A stretch of 5,255 bases of DNA from an uncultured Veillonella sp. (lineage in GTDB: Bacteria; Bacillota; Negativicutes; Veillonellales; Veillonellaceae): NCBI RefSeq assembly GCF_938010505.1, contig NZ_CALLVP010000015.1:1-5255 (forward strand), read 5' to 3'. Positions 1 through 4,996 of the stretch are shown piece by piece (position 1 is the first letter of the stretch; every line of letters starts with the position of its first letter). The translations under genes and the position numbers were made by a program. A model generated the notes under the pieces. The model was not told the origin of the DNA. It made no database searches and was given only the letters and a program-made list of their open reading frames with translations.

Positions 1-197
1 TGGACAAGCTTACAAAGGTGTGCACTTGCCGTAGCATTACGCGCAAAACGATTAAGGAAGCCATTTTAGATGGTGCTCACACGTTTCCACAAGTAAAAGA
101 AGCAACTCGTGCTGGCACGGGCGCTTGCGGTGGCAAAGGCTGTGGGCCTCGTATCGTAAAGCTCTTAGCGGAAATGAAAGAGCAAGGCAAAATTTAA
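1..197 (+). CDS. BFD-like [2Fe-2S]-binding protein, 5' end at or just outside the window
   Basis: The frame reads from base 3 to a TAA at 195-197, giving 64 residues after the cut codon. The first two bases are TG, so the missing base may be the A of an ATG and the protein may be an almost complete stand-alone domain of about 65 residues. Otherwise this is the C-terminus of a larger oxidoreductase. It shows the BFD pattern: C-T-C near the start (about residues 8 and 10, counting the cut codon as 1), a helical stretch with the phrase HTFPQVKEATRAGTG, then CGGKGC and a basic C-terminal helix. The four cysteines should hold one [2Fe-2S] cluster. E. coli Bfd, as I recall it, has C-x2-C as the second pair; C-x4-C is the spacing I associate with BFD domains attached to FAD-dependent dehydrogenases. 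The likely role is cytoplasmic electron transfer; the partner is not visible here. Confidence 0.8.
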   Translation, partial: DKLTKVCTCRSITRKTIKEAILDGAHTFPQVKEATRAGTGACGGKGCGPRIVKLLAEMKEQGKI

Positions 198-202
198 TTT
201 GC

Positions 203-314
203 GAAATGTAACATACACATTTTACACTTCAAAATGTAAGATACATAGTTTACACCCCAAAATGTAAGATACATAGTTTACACCCCAAAATGTAAACTAT
301 AATATTTACACAAC
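203..314. repeat. Four tandem 28-bp units with TGTAA-N10-TTACA dyads (operator-like array)
   Basis: Four 28-bp units run head to tail at 203-230, 231-258, 259-286 and 287-314. Units 2 and 3 are identical. Unit 1 matches them at 22 of 28 positions and unit 4 at 20 of 28. Every unit keeps TGTAA, ten bases, then TTACA (207-226, 235-254, 263-282, 291-310), although the bases between vary. The middle units fit TGTAAnnTAnnTAnnTTACA. Across the junction of units 3 and 4, 273-282 and 291-300 form a perfect 10-bp inverted repeat around CCCCAAAA. Conservation of the half-sites combined with divergence elsewhere looks like binding sites for a dimeric regulator, though a simple tandem duplication is possible. 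I cannot name a regulator. Confidence 0.7.
277..303 (+). promoter_or_regulatory. Promoter candidate inside the repeat array
   Basis: TTTACA at 277-282 (5 of 6 against TTGACA) is followed after 15 bases by a perfect TATAAT at 298-303. The spacer is short. An alternative -10, TAATAT at 300-305, would give 17 bases. The two hexamers lie within the two arms of the perfect inverted repeat at 273-300, so a bound regulator would block polymerase. Transcription would start near 310 and run into the hairpin at 330-397. Confidence 0.45.
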
Positions 315-329
315 AAAAATGAAACATAT

Positions 330-397
330 AAAGATTGTTATTTGATTCTCTCAATGGATATACCCGTTGGGTTCTCGAGTAACAATCTTTTTGTTTT
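330..397 (+). terminator. Long two-tier hairpin with T-rich tail: terminator or small structured RNA
   Basis: Bases 330-345 pair with 375-390 over 16 positions, including two G-U pairs. After a small pyrimidine internal loop (346-349 against 372-374), bases 350-357 pair with 364-371 around the six-base loop ATATAC. TTGTTTT follows at 391-397, which makes a rho-independent terminator likely. It could end the transcript of the iron-sulfur gene. It could also end a short RNA of about 85 bases started by the promoter at 277-303. The stem is much longer than a terminator needs. Confidence 0.65.
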
Positions 398-418
398 GTA
401 AGATACATGTACTATAAT
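391..418 (+). promoter_or_regulatory. Promoter candidate for the GH3 gene, with a partial repeat copy in the spacer
   Basis: A perfect TATAAT at 413-418 has TTGTTT at 391-396 as a weak -35, with a 16-base spacer. The -35 lies in the T-tract of the preceding hairpin. The spacer contains TGTAAGATACAT (397-408), identical to the first 12 bases of the dyad in array units 2 and 3, and TACATGTA (404-411) is an 8-bp palindrome. A weaker alternative closer to the gene is TTGGGC (443-448), 18 bases, TATACT (467-472). Beyond these I see nothing in 419-497. Confidence 0.5.
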
Positions 419-509
419 GCTGCTTGTCGTGTATTGGTTATGTTGGGCTCATTTATATTTTTTTGATATACTATACATAATACTTTTTAGAGATTTAAGG
501 GAGGTATGA

Positions 510-1658
510 ATGTTTCGACGTTTCATAGCAGCCACTATGATTGGTGCATTAGCACTCACAACTGGTTGCGGTTTACATAATCCATTTACTTCAAAGGCAG
601 AGCCTGTGACCTATGAGTCTGTGGCACAAAGCGAACTATCACCAGAGCAAAAGGTGGACAAATTAGTGGCGAATATGTCCGATGCAGACAAGGTGGGCCA
701 ATTGTTGATGATTGGCATTCACGGTACAACGCTAAACGATGACGCTAAATTTATGCTCAACGAGTACCGCGTGGGCGGCATCATCTTGTTCGACCGTAAC
801 ATGGAGTCTAAGGATCAAGTTAAAACGCTCATTACAGACATCAATAAGACTGGTAAAAGCGCGGGATTAACGCCGTTGTTCCTCGGCATCGACCAAGAGG
901 GCGGTGCGGTAGCGCGCATGGATGATAAGCTCATCAAGGTTCCTCCCGCTGAGGAGGTAGGCAAAATGCCCGTTGAGCAAGCTTCATCCTTGGCAAAAGA
1001 GGTAGGCACTGAGTTGAAAGACTTGGGATTTAACATTAACTTTGCTCCTGTGGCGGACTTAGGATTAACCTATGGTCGTTCTTATAGTACGAGCCCTGAC
1101 GAGGTCGTTCGCTATGCAGGTGCTGTTGGTAAATCTTACGATGAAGCGGGCTTGTGGTATTCTTATAAGCACTTCCCGGGCATTGGTAAGACTGATGTAG
1201 ACTTGCACGCGGACACAAGTATCGTTCCTGCCTCTAAAGAAACATTGCTTTCAGAGGACACAAAGGTATTTGTAGACCTCATCAAACAGTCTAAACCGAA
1301 TACCTATACAATCATGGTGTCTCATGCGATGTACCCACAAATCGATCCAGACTATCCGGCGAGCTTATCGAAAGCGATTATTACGGATTGGTTGCGCAAG
1401 GACATAGGCTATAATGGCGTTGTGGTAACGGACGATATGGACATGGGTGCCCTCGCAAAACACTATACCTTTGGTGATATGGCGGTACAATCCATTCTCG
1501 CAGGTAGCGACATCTTGCTCGTATGTCACGAATACGAACACATGCAAGAGGCTTACAATGGCCTTATGAAAGCCGTGAAAGACGGTCGCATCTCGAAAGA
1601 ACGACTCGACGAATCGGTGAAACGGATTTTGCTTATGAAAATGAGCAAAATTTCTTAG
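510..1658 (+). CDS. nagZ: Lipoprotein GH3 beta-N-acetylhexosaminidase (NagZ-like)
   Basis: A 382-residue glycoside hydrolase family 3 protein, expected to release terminal N-acetylglucosamine from muropeptides or related glycans. The start follows AAGGGAGG (497-504) by five bases. The N-terminus has FRR, a hydrophobic stretch and TTGC with Cys20 as the lipidation site, so the mature enzyme should be membrane-anchored outside the cytoplasm. A linker to about residue 45 leads into one TIM-barrel domain. Visible motifs are GIDQEGG (126-132), NFAPVADL (177-184), KHFPGIG (220-226), D231-L-H233, SHAMYP (271-276) and VVTDDMDM (305-312). By family analogy Asp308 is the nucleophile and the Asp231/His233 pair the acid-base dyad. 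There is no C-terminal sandwich domain, so this is the compact NagZ form. The usual KH[F/I]PG[H/L]G-x4-D[S/T]H signature is altered at two places (Ile225, Leu232). It appears to be transcribed alone. Family is certain; exact substrate is not. Confidence 0.9.
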   Translation: MFRRFIAATMIGALALTTGCGLHNPFTSKAEPVTYESVAQSELSPEQKVDKLVANMSDADKVGQLLMIGIHGTTLNDDAKFMLNEYRVGGIILFDRNMESKDQVKTLITDINKTGKSAGLTPLFLGIDQEGGAVARMDDKLIKVPPAEEVGKMPVEQASSLAKEVGTELKDLGFNINFAPVADLGLTYGRSYSTSPDEVVRYAGAVGKSYDEAGLWYSYKHFPGIGKTDVDLHADTSIVPASKETLLSEDTKVFVDLIKQSKPNTYTIMVSHAMYPQIDPDYPASLSKAIITDWLRKDIGYNGVVVTDDMDMGALAKHYTFGDMAVQSILAGSDILLVCHEYEHMQEAYNGLMKAVKDGRISKERLDESVKRILLMKMSKIS

Positions 1659-1743
1659 AGTATTTAATTGTATTGGCAGGAATTAATTAAGAGTATAACG
1701 AATATAGAAAGTGGAAGTACTATTCATTGAAATTGCATCTGAG

Positions 1744-1773
1744 TTGACACTCAAGGGAGACAAACTTTAGAAT
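1744..1773 (+). promoter_or_regulatory. Strong sigma70-type promoter for the dehydrogenase leader
   Basis: A perfect TTGACA (1744-1749) is followed after 18 bases by TAGAAT (1768-1773, 5 of 6). Transcription should start near 1780, leaving a leader of about 130 bases before the dehydrogenase ATG. A small inverted repeat, TGAGT-TGAC-ACTCA (1740-1753), is centred on the -35 and could be a repressor site, but it is short enough to be chance. Between the GH3 stop and this promoter (1659-1739) I see only AT-rich spacer. Confidence 0.65.
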
Positions 1774-1828
1774 CGTTACAATAGAAAAATATATAGTGTA
1801 TACATAATGAGCTTTCAAGGATTTTATT

Positions 1829-1879
1829 AAACCGATAGAGAATTAATAGGTAAAGTGATTCTCTGTCGGTTTATTTTTT
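1829..1879 (+). terminator. Intrinsic terminator within the dehydrogenase leader (possible attenuator)
   Basis: Bases 1829-1843 pair with 1858-1872 over 15 positions with one U-G pair, around a 14-base loop, and TATTTTTT follows. It lies about 50 bases after the predicted start of transcription from the 1744-1773 promoter and 33 bases before the dehydrogenase ATG. It may therefore end a short RNA or partly terminate the gene's own message. It could also be the delayed terminator of the GH3 transcript. No clear alternative anti-terminator pairing is visible by eye. Confidence 0.8.
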
Positions 1880-1899
1880 ATTGTATAGTTTGTTTTGTT

Positions 1900-1904
1900 A
1901 GGAG
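1900..1904 (+). promoter_or_regulatory. Ribosome binding site that fixes the dehydrogenase start
   Basis: AGGAG ends eight bases before the ATG at 1913. The frame is open upstream to a TTG at 1895, but that codon lies before this site and would put it inside the coding region. ATG 1913 also gives the N-terminus typical of FucO-like proteins (MARRIMLNGT). Confidence 0.85.
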
Positions 1905-1912
1905 TGAAGTAT

Positions 1913-3064
1913 ATGGCTCGCAGAATTATGTTGAACGGTACGTCCTATTTTGGACAAGGCGCGATTCAGGAGATTGTGAACGAAATTAAGAATCGTCATT
2001 TCAAAAAAGCCCTCGTTACATCGACGCCTGATTTATTTGAGTTTAAGGTAGCTACAAAGGTTACGGAGTTGCTTGATGCGGCAGGCATCGATTATGAAAT
2101 CTATGACGGTATCAAACCAAATCCTACTATCGAAAATGTAACGGCTGGTGTTGAGGCTTGTAAAGCGGCTGGCGCCGATGTTATCGTTGCTGTTGGTGGC
2201 GGTAGCCCGATCGATACAAGCAAGGCGATTGCTACTATTATTACGAACCCTGAGTTCGCCGATGTACGCAGCCTTGAAGGTTTAGCGCCTACTAAGAATC
2301 CGTGCTTGCCAATCATCGCTGTTACTACTACATCTGGTACGGCAGCAGAGGTTACTATCAACTATGTTATTACAGATGTTGAAAAGAACCGTAAATTCGT
2401 TTGTGTTGACCCGCATGACATCCCAATCGTTGCCATCGTAGATCCTGATATGTCCGCGTCTATGCCAACAGGTCTTTGCGCTGCCACAGGTATGGATGCC
2501 CTCGTACACGCCGTAGAAGGTTATATCACTAAAGGTGCGTGGGAGCTAACTGATATGCTCCATTTGAAAGCTATCGAAATCATCGGTCGTTCCTTGCGCA
2601 GTGCTGTGGCTGGCGATTATGCAGGCCGTGAAGCTATGTCTTTAGGTCAATACATCGCGGGTATGGGCTTCTCCAACGTAGGTCTCGGCATCGTTCACTC
2701 CATGGCTCATCCATTAAGTGCTGTGTACGATATCCCTCATGGTAAGGCTTGTGCGATGTTGTTAACAGCGGTATTGAAATTCAATGCCCCTGCTACAGGC
2801 GAAAAATACCGTGAAATCGCTCGCGTTATGGGCGTTCCTAATGTAGATGCTATGGATGAAGCAACCTATCGTCAAGCGGCTATCGACGTAATTCAGAAAT
2901 TAGCTGATGACGTAGGTATTCCTAAATCTCTTAGCGAAGCAGGCGTAAAACGGGAAGACATTCCATTCCTCGCTGAATCTGCTTTCAACGATGCATGTAC
3001 ACCTGGTAACCCACGGGACGCATCCTTAGAAGAAATAATCGGCATCTATGAATCCATATTCTAA
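1913..3064 (+). CDS. fucO: Iron-dependent alcohol dehydrogenase, lactaldehyde reductase (FucO) type
   Basis: A 383-residue group III iron alcohol dehydrogenase, essentially the length of E. coli FucO, which it resembles along its whole length as I recall that sequence (for example PEFADVRSLEGL, EVTINYVITD, KFVCVDPHDIP, GMGFSNVGLG). FucO interconverts L-lactaldehyde and 1,2-propanediol in the cytoplasm. The N-terminal half has the dinucleotide-binding GGGSPID (95-101) and TTTSGTAAE (138-146). The C-terminal helical half carries the metal ligands Asp195, His199, His262 and His276, matching FucO Asp196, His200, His263 and His277. One difference stands out: where FucO has the Asp that favours NAD over NADP, this protein appears to have Thr38. 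No fucose or propanediol genes adjoin it, so the physiological substrate may be another short aldehyde or alcohol. It is a single-gene unit with its own promoter, leader terminator and downstream terminator. Confidence 0.92.
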   Translation: MARRIMLNGTSYFGQGAIQEIVNEIKNRHFKKALVTSTPDLFEFKVATKVTELLDAAGIDYEIYDGIKPNPTIENVTAGVEACKAAGADVIVAVGGGSPIDTSKAIATIITNPEFADVRSLEGLAPTKNPCLPIIAVTTTSGTAAEVTINYVITDVEKNRKFVCVDPHDIPIVAIVDPDMSASMPTGLCAATGMDALVHAVEGYITKGAWELTDMLHLKAIEIIGRSLRSAVAGDYAGREAMSLGQYIAGMGFSNVGLGIVHSMAHPLSAVYDIPHGKACAMLLTAVLKFNAPATGEKYREIARVMGVPNVDAMDEATYRQAAIDVIQKLADDVGIPKSLSEAGVKREDIPFLAESAFNDACTPGNPRDASLEEIIGIYESIF

Positions 3065-3068
3065 TTAG

Positions 3069-3109
3069 CGTCTTTACATATTTCAAATGCCTCCGGATGT
3101 GTAAAGGCG
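3069..3109 (+). other. Hairpin just after the dehydrogenase stop, without a T-tract
   Basis: Bases 3069-3081 pair with 3097-3109 over 13 positions (two G-U pairs) around a 15-base loop containing CCTCCGG. No run of T follows, so it is not a standard terminator. It may protect the 3' end of the mRNA, or act together with the true terminator 22 bases further on. Its core again has the TTTACA/TGTAAA form seen in the 203-314 array, which may be coincidence. Confidence 0.5.
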
Positions 3110-3130
3110 ATATAACTAAATACGTTCTAT

Positions 3131-3179
3131 ACAAGACTAGACATTTCTTTTACTTCAGAGATGTCTAGTTTTGTTTTTG
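3131..3179 (+). terminator. Rho-independent terminator of the dehydrogenase gene
   Basis: Bases 3131-3148 pair with 3157-3174 over 18 positions with two G-U pairs, around an 8-base loop, and the descending arm runs into TTGTTTTTG. The core ACTAGACAT/ATGTCTAGT is perfect. This is the clearest terminator in the window and separates the dehydrogenase unit from the CLC unit. Confidence 0.88.
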
Positions 3180-3181
3180 TA

Positions 3182-3244
3182 GGAGCTTATCGTGATGGAT
3201 ATGTCTAGTTGAGGCGCTTACTGTGATGGATAGCTGTCTAGGTT
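3182..3244. repeat. Imperfect tandem direct repeat (two copies, about 29 and 34 bp)
   Basis: Copy one (3182-3210) and copy two (3211-3244) share a GCTTA, GTGATGGAT, TGTCTAG order. GTGATGGAT occurs at 3192-3200 and 3223-3231. Both copies end in a version of TGTCTAGTT, which is also the descending arm of the adjacent terminator (3162-3170). The pattern suggests local duplication starting from the terminator arm. No open reading frame or known element is visible. Confidence 0.5.
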
Positions 3245-3260
3245 TACTTTTAATAGCGCC

Positions 3261-3289
3261 TTGAAAATAGAGATTTACATAAGTATACT
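3261..3289 (+). promoter_or_regulatory. Near-consensus promoter for the CLC-GNAT unit
   Basis: TTGAAA (3261-3266, 5 of 6) is followed after exactly 17 bases by TATACT (3284-3289, 5 of 6). Transcription should start near 3296, giving a leader of roughly 145 bases. It sits after the terminator at 3131-3179, so the downstream genes are probably transcribed independently of the dehydrogenase. Confidence 0.7.
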
Positions 3290-3303
3290 AAGAATATGAA
3301 TAG

Positions 3304-3381
3304 CTAGTTTAATTGAGCGCTGAGCGATTTTGGTAGATGGCACTCAATGACTAGGTGCTTAGTTCAACTCGTTAAATCGCT
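3304..3381 (+). ncRNA. Candidate structured 5' leader with a hairpin-loop pseudoknot
   Basis: Starting about eight bases after the predicted transcription start, 3304-3308 pairs with 3350-3354 and 3312-3317 with 3343-3348. The stem then continues past one mismatch through 3319-3322 with 3338-3341. The 15-base loop (3323-3337) contains AGCGATTT, whose perfect 8-base complement AAATCGCT lies downstream at 3374-3381, which would form an H-type pseudoknot. The segment between (3358-3363) can pair with 3425-3430, overlapping the CLC ribosome binding site. The structure was found by eye; it matches no riboswitch class I know, and chance pairing is possible. Confidence 0.35.
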
Positions 3382-3427
3382 GAGATGGTTAAATGTGATG
3401 TTTAGATAGGTGTTAGATAGTAATGCT

Positions 3428-3433
3428 AAGGAG
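3428..3433 (+). promoter_or_regulatory. Ribosome binding site that fixes the CLC start
   Basis: AAGGAG lies six bases before ATG 3440. An in-frame GTG at 3410 would add ten residues, but it precedes this site and has no comparable one of its own, so ATG 3440 is preferred. Confidence 0.85.
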
Positions 3434-3439
3434 AATTTT

Positions 3440-4984
3440 ATGAAATTATGGAAATTTAATAAGCGTAGTTCTACCTTGGCAGATATGTCTATGAATCGTG
3501 TGCTTTTAACGGAGCTCATTGCAAAGGGGGCCCTTGTTGGGGTGATTGCAGGTTTCTTTGGGGCATCATACCGCTATTTGATACTTGAATCGGAGCATAT
3601 CAGGTGGCATTTGATGGATGATATTACTATGGAATGGGCCATAGGTTGGCTTGTGGTAATGGTCATTTTTGCGTTTATTGTAGATCGATTGCTCGCATGG
3701 GCCCCATTGTCTGGTGGTTCTGGTATCCCGCAAATTGAAGGGGAAATGCTTGGACTCTTTGATATGAAGCCCTATCGGACACTAGTATCTAAAATGATTG
3801 GTGGCGTACTGACCGGCTTTGCAGGATTTTCCGTAGGTCGTGAAGGGCCAGCAGTACAGATTGGCGGCTCTGCTGGGAAGATTGTGTCCTACTGGATGAA
3901 TTCGGGGCTACGAGAACAGCGTATTTTGACATCTGCAGGTGCTGGGGCAGGCTTAACAGCTGCTTTTAGTGCGCCCGTATCGGGGGCGATGTTCGTCTTT
4001 GAAGAGGTACATAAAAGCTTTTATCCGTATCTCGTTGTACCAACCTTCGTGGCAACTTTGATTTCTAACTATATTACAGTTAGTATCTTTGGACTTACAC
4101 CAGCGTTAGGCTTTACGGTGACCTCAGGCGTTCCTATTGAATATTTTCCAATATTGCTCATGGTTGGTGTTATCATGGGGCTATGTGGTGTGTTATTCTG
4201 CCGTATGATTTTTGCTTTCAAGAGGTTCTTTGATTGGCTCAAATGTTCTCGATTCTTGAAATTAGCCCTTACCTTTGTGGCAGTGGCGGCCATTGGCTTT
4301 GATTCGCAGCTCCTCTTGGGTGGGGGCAATGACCTTGTGGGTCAGCTTGCCTTTCAATCTCATGGCGTATTGCTCTTAGGTGGCATTGTATTAGGCAAGA
4401 TTTTGTTTACCACCTTCTGCTATGGCAGTGGTGCTCAAGGGGGCATATTTTTGCCCATGCTCGTAATTGGTGCTGCAACAGGTGCTTTTTGTGAAAGCTT
4501 ACTTTCAACCTTAGGACTAATTTCTCCTGATTTTGTACCACAGTTCGTTATCTGTGCCATGGGTGGCATGTTGGCGGCTGCTATGCGGACCCCAATTTTG
4601 GCGATTTTACTCGTTCTTGAAATGACGAATAGTTTCTCTAATATTTATGCTATCGGTATCGTTACGCTCGTGGCCTATCTTGTGGCGGAGCTTTTAAAAG
4701 AACCACCGATTTACGATTCCTTGTTGCAAGCCATGAGTGGGCAAAATAATTTGGAGTCCGTGCAAACCTTCTTTCAAACAAAGGTGCCTGTGGTGGCTCA
4801 CTATACGGATGTACAGCTACAAGACTTAGCATTACCAGATGGTACATTGATCGTAAGTATTCGTCGAAATGGCACATACATAGTGCCACTAGGTGATGTA
4901 AAGTTAGAACCTGGTGACGAACTACAAGTCTCTTGTGAACGAGGTCGATTGAAAGCAGCAAAGGCGTATTTTCAATCTAATTAG
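3440..4984 (+). CDS. clcA: CLC-family H+/Cl- antiporter with C-terminal TrkA_C domain
   Basis: A 514-residue membrane protein expected to exchange chloride for protons across the cytoplasmic membrane. The CLC core spans about residues 20-430 with many hydrophobic helices. It has all the anion-pathway signatures: GSGIP with Ser94, GREGP with gating Glu135, GGIFLP with Phe337, and Tyr425, matching E. coli ClcA Ser107, Glu148, Phe357 and Tyr445. Glu189, in FEEVHKSF, matches the internal proton glutamate Glu203, so an antiporter is more likely than a channel. Residues from about 448 to 512 form a soluble TrkA_C (RCK_C) domain (GTLIVSIRRNG, then LEPGDELQV), which E. coli ClcA lacks. Such domains in potassium systems bind small ligands, so regulation of transport is plausible. 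The stop codon overlaps the ribosome binding site of the next gene. The symbol marks the family, not proven equivalence to the E. coli gene. Confidence 0.93.
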   Translation: MKLWKFNKRSSTLADMSMNRVLLTELIAKGALVGVIAGFFGASYRYLILESEHIRWHLMDDITMEWAIGWLVVMVIFAFIVDRLLAWAPLSGGSGIPQIEGEMLGLFDMKPYRTLVSKMIGGVLTGFAGFSVGREGPAVQIGGSAGKIVSYWMNSGLREQRILTSAGAGAGLTAAFSAPVSGAMFVFEEVHKSFYPYLVVPTFVATLISNYITVSIFGLTPALGFTVTSGVPIEYFPILLMVGVIMGLCGVLFCRMIFAFKRFFDWLKCSRFLKLALTFVAVAAIGFDSQLLLGGGNDLVGQLAFQSHGVLLLGGIVLGKILFTTFCYGSGAQGGIFLPMLVIGAATGAFCESLLSTLGLISPDFVPQFVICAMGGMLAAAMRTPILAILLVLEMTNSFSNIYAIGIVTLVAYLVAELLKEPPIYDSLLQAMSGQNNLESVQTFFQTKVPVVAHYTDVQLQDLALPDGTLIVSIRRNGTYIVPLGDVKLEPGDELQVSCERGRLKAAKAYFQSN

Positions 4985-4996
4985 GAGTGTTAGTAG

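Noticed and set aside
203..314. CRISPR array
   Set aside because: The 28-bp units abut with no unique spacers, vary from unit to unit, and have no cas genes nearby.
203..314. Assignment of the array to a named regulator such as TnrA/GlnR, CopY/BlaI or BirA
   Set aside because: Half-sites are similar in part, but the spacing (10 or 8 bases between half-sites) does not match the operators I know for these families.
319..345. Eight-codon leader peptide before the 330-397 hairpin
   Set aside because: The ATG has no ribosome binding site and the peptide has no run of regulatory codons; a frame this short is expected by chance.
1895..1912. TTG start giving the dehydrogenase six extra residues
   Set aside because: It lies upstream of the AGGAG at 1900-1904, and the extra residues do not belong to the family N-terminus.
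815..2509. Several minus-strand open frames of 60-86 codons at 815-1547 and 2101-2509
   Set aside because: They lie opposite well-supported genes, have low-complexity or family-free translations and lack ribosome sites; they are shadows of the plus-strand codons.
3161..3244. Insertion-sequence remnant or attachment site
   Set aside because: There are no terminal inverted repeats, no target duplication and no transposase or integrase fragment; only short imperfect direct repeats are seen.
3410..3439. GTG start giving the CLC protein ten extra residues
   Set aside because: AAGGAG at 3428-3433 is ideally placed for ATG 3440 and would fall within the extended coding sequence.
3296..3439. Fluoride (crcB-type) riboswitch before the CLC gene
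   Set aside because: The characteristic conserved segments of that class are not present, and the CLC protein has the chloride-type GSGIP and GREGP motifs.
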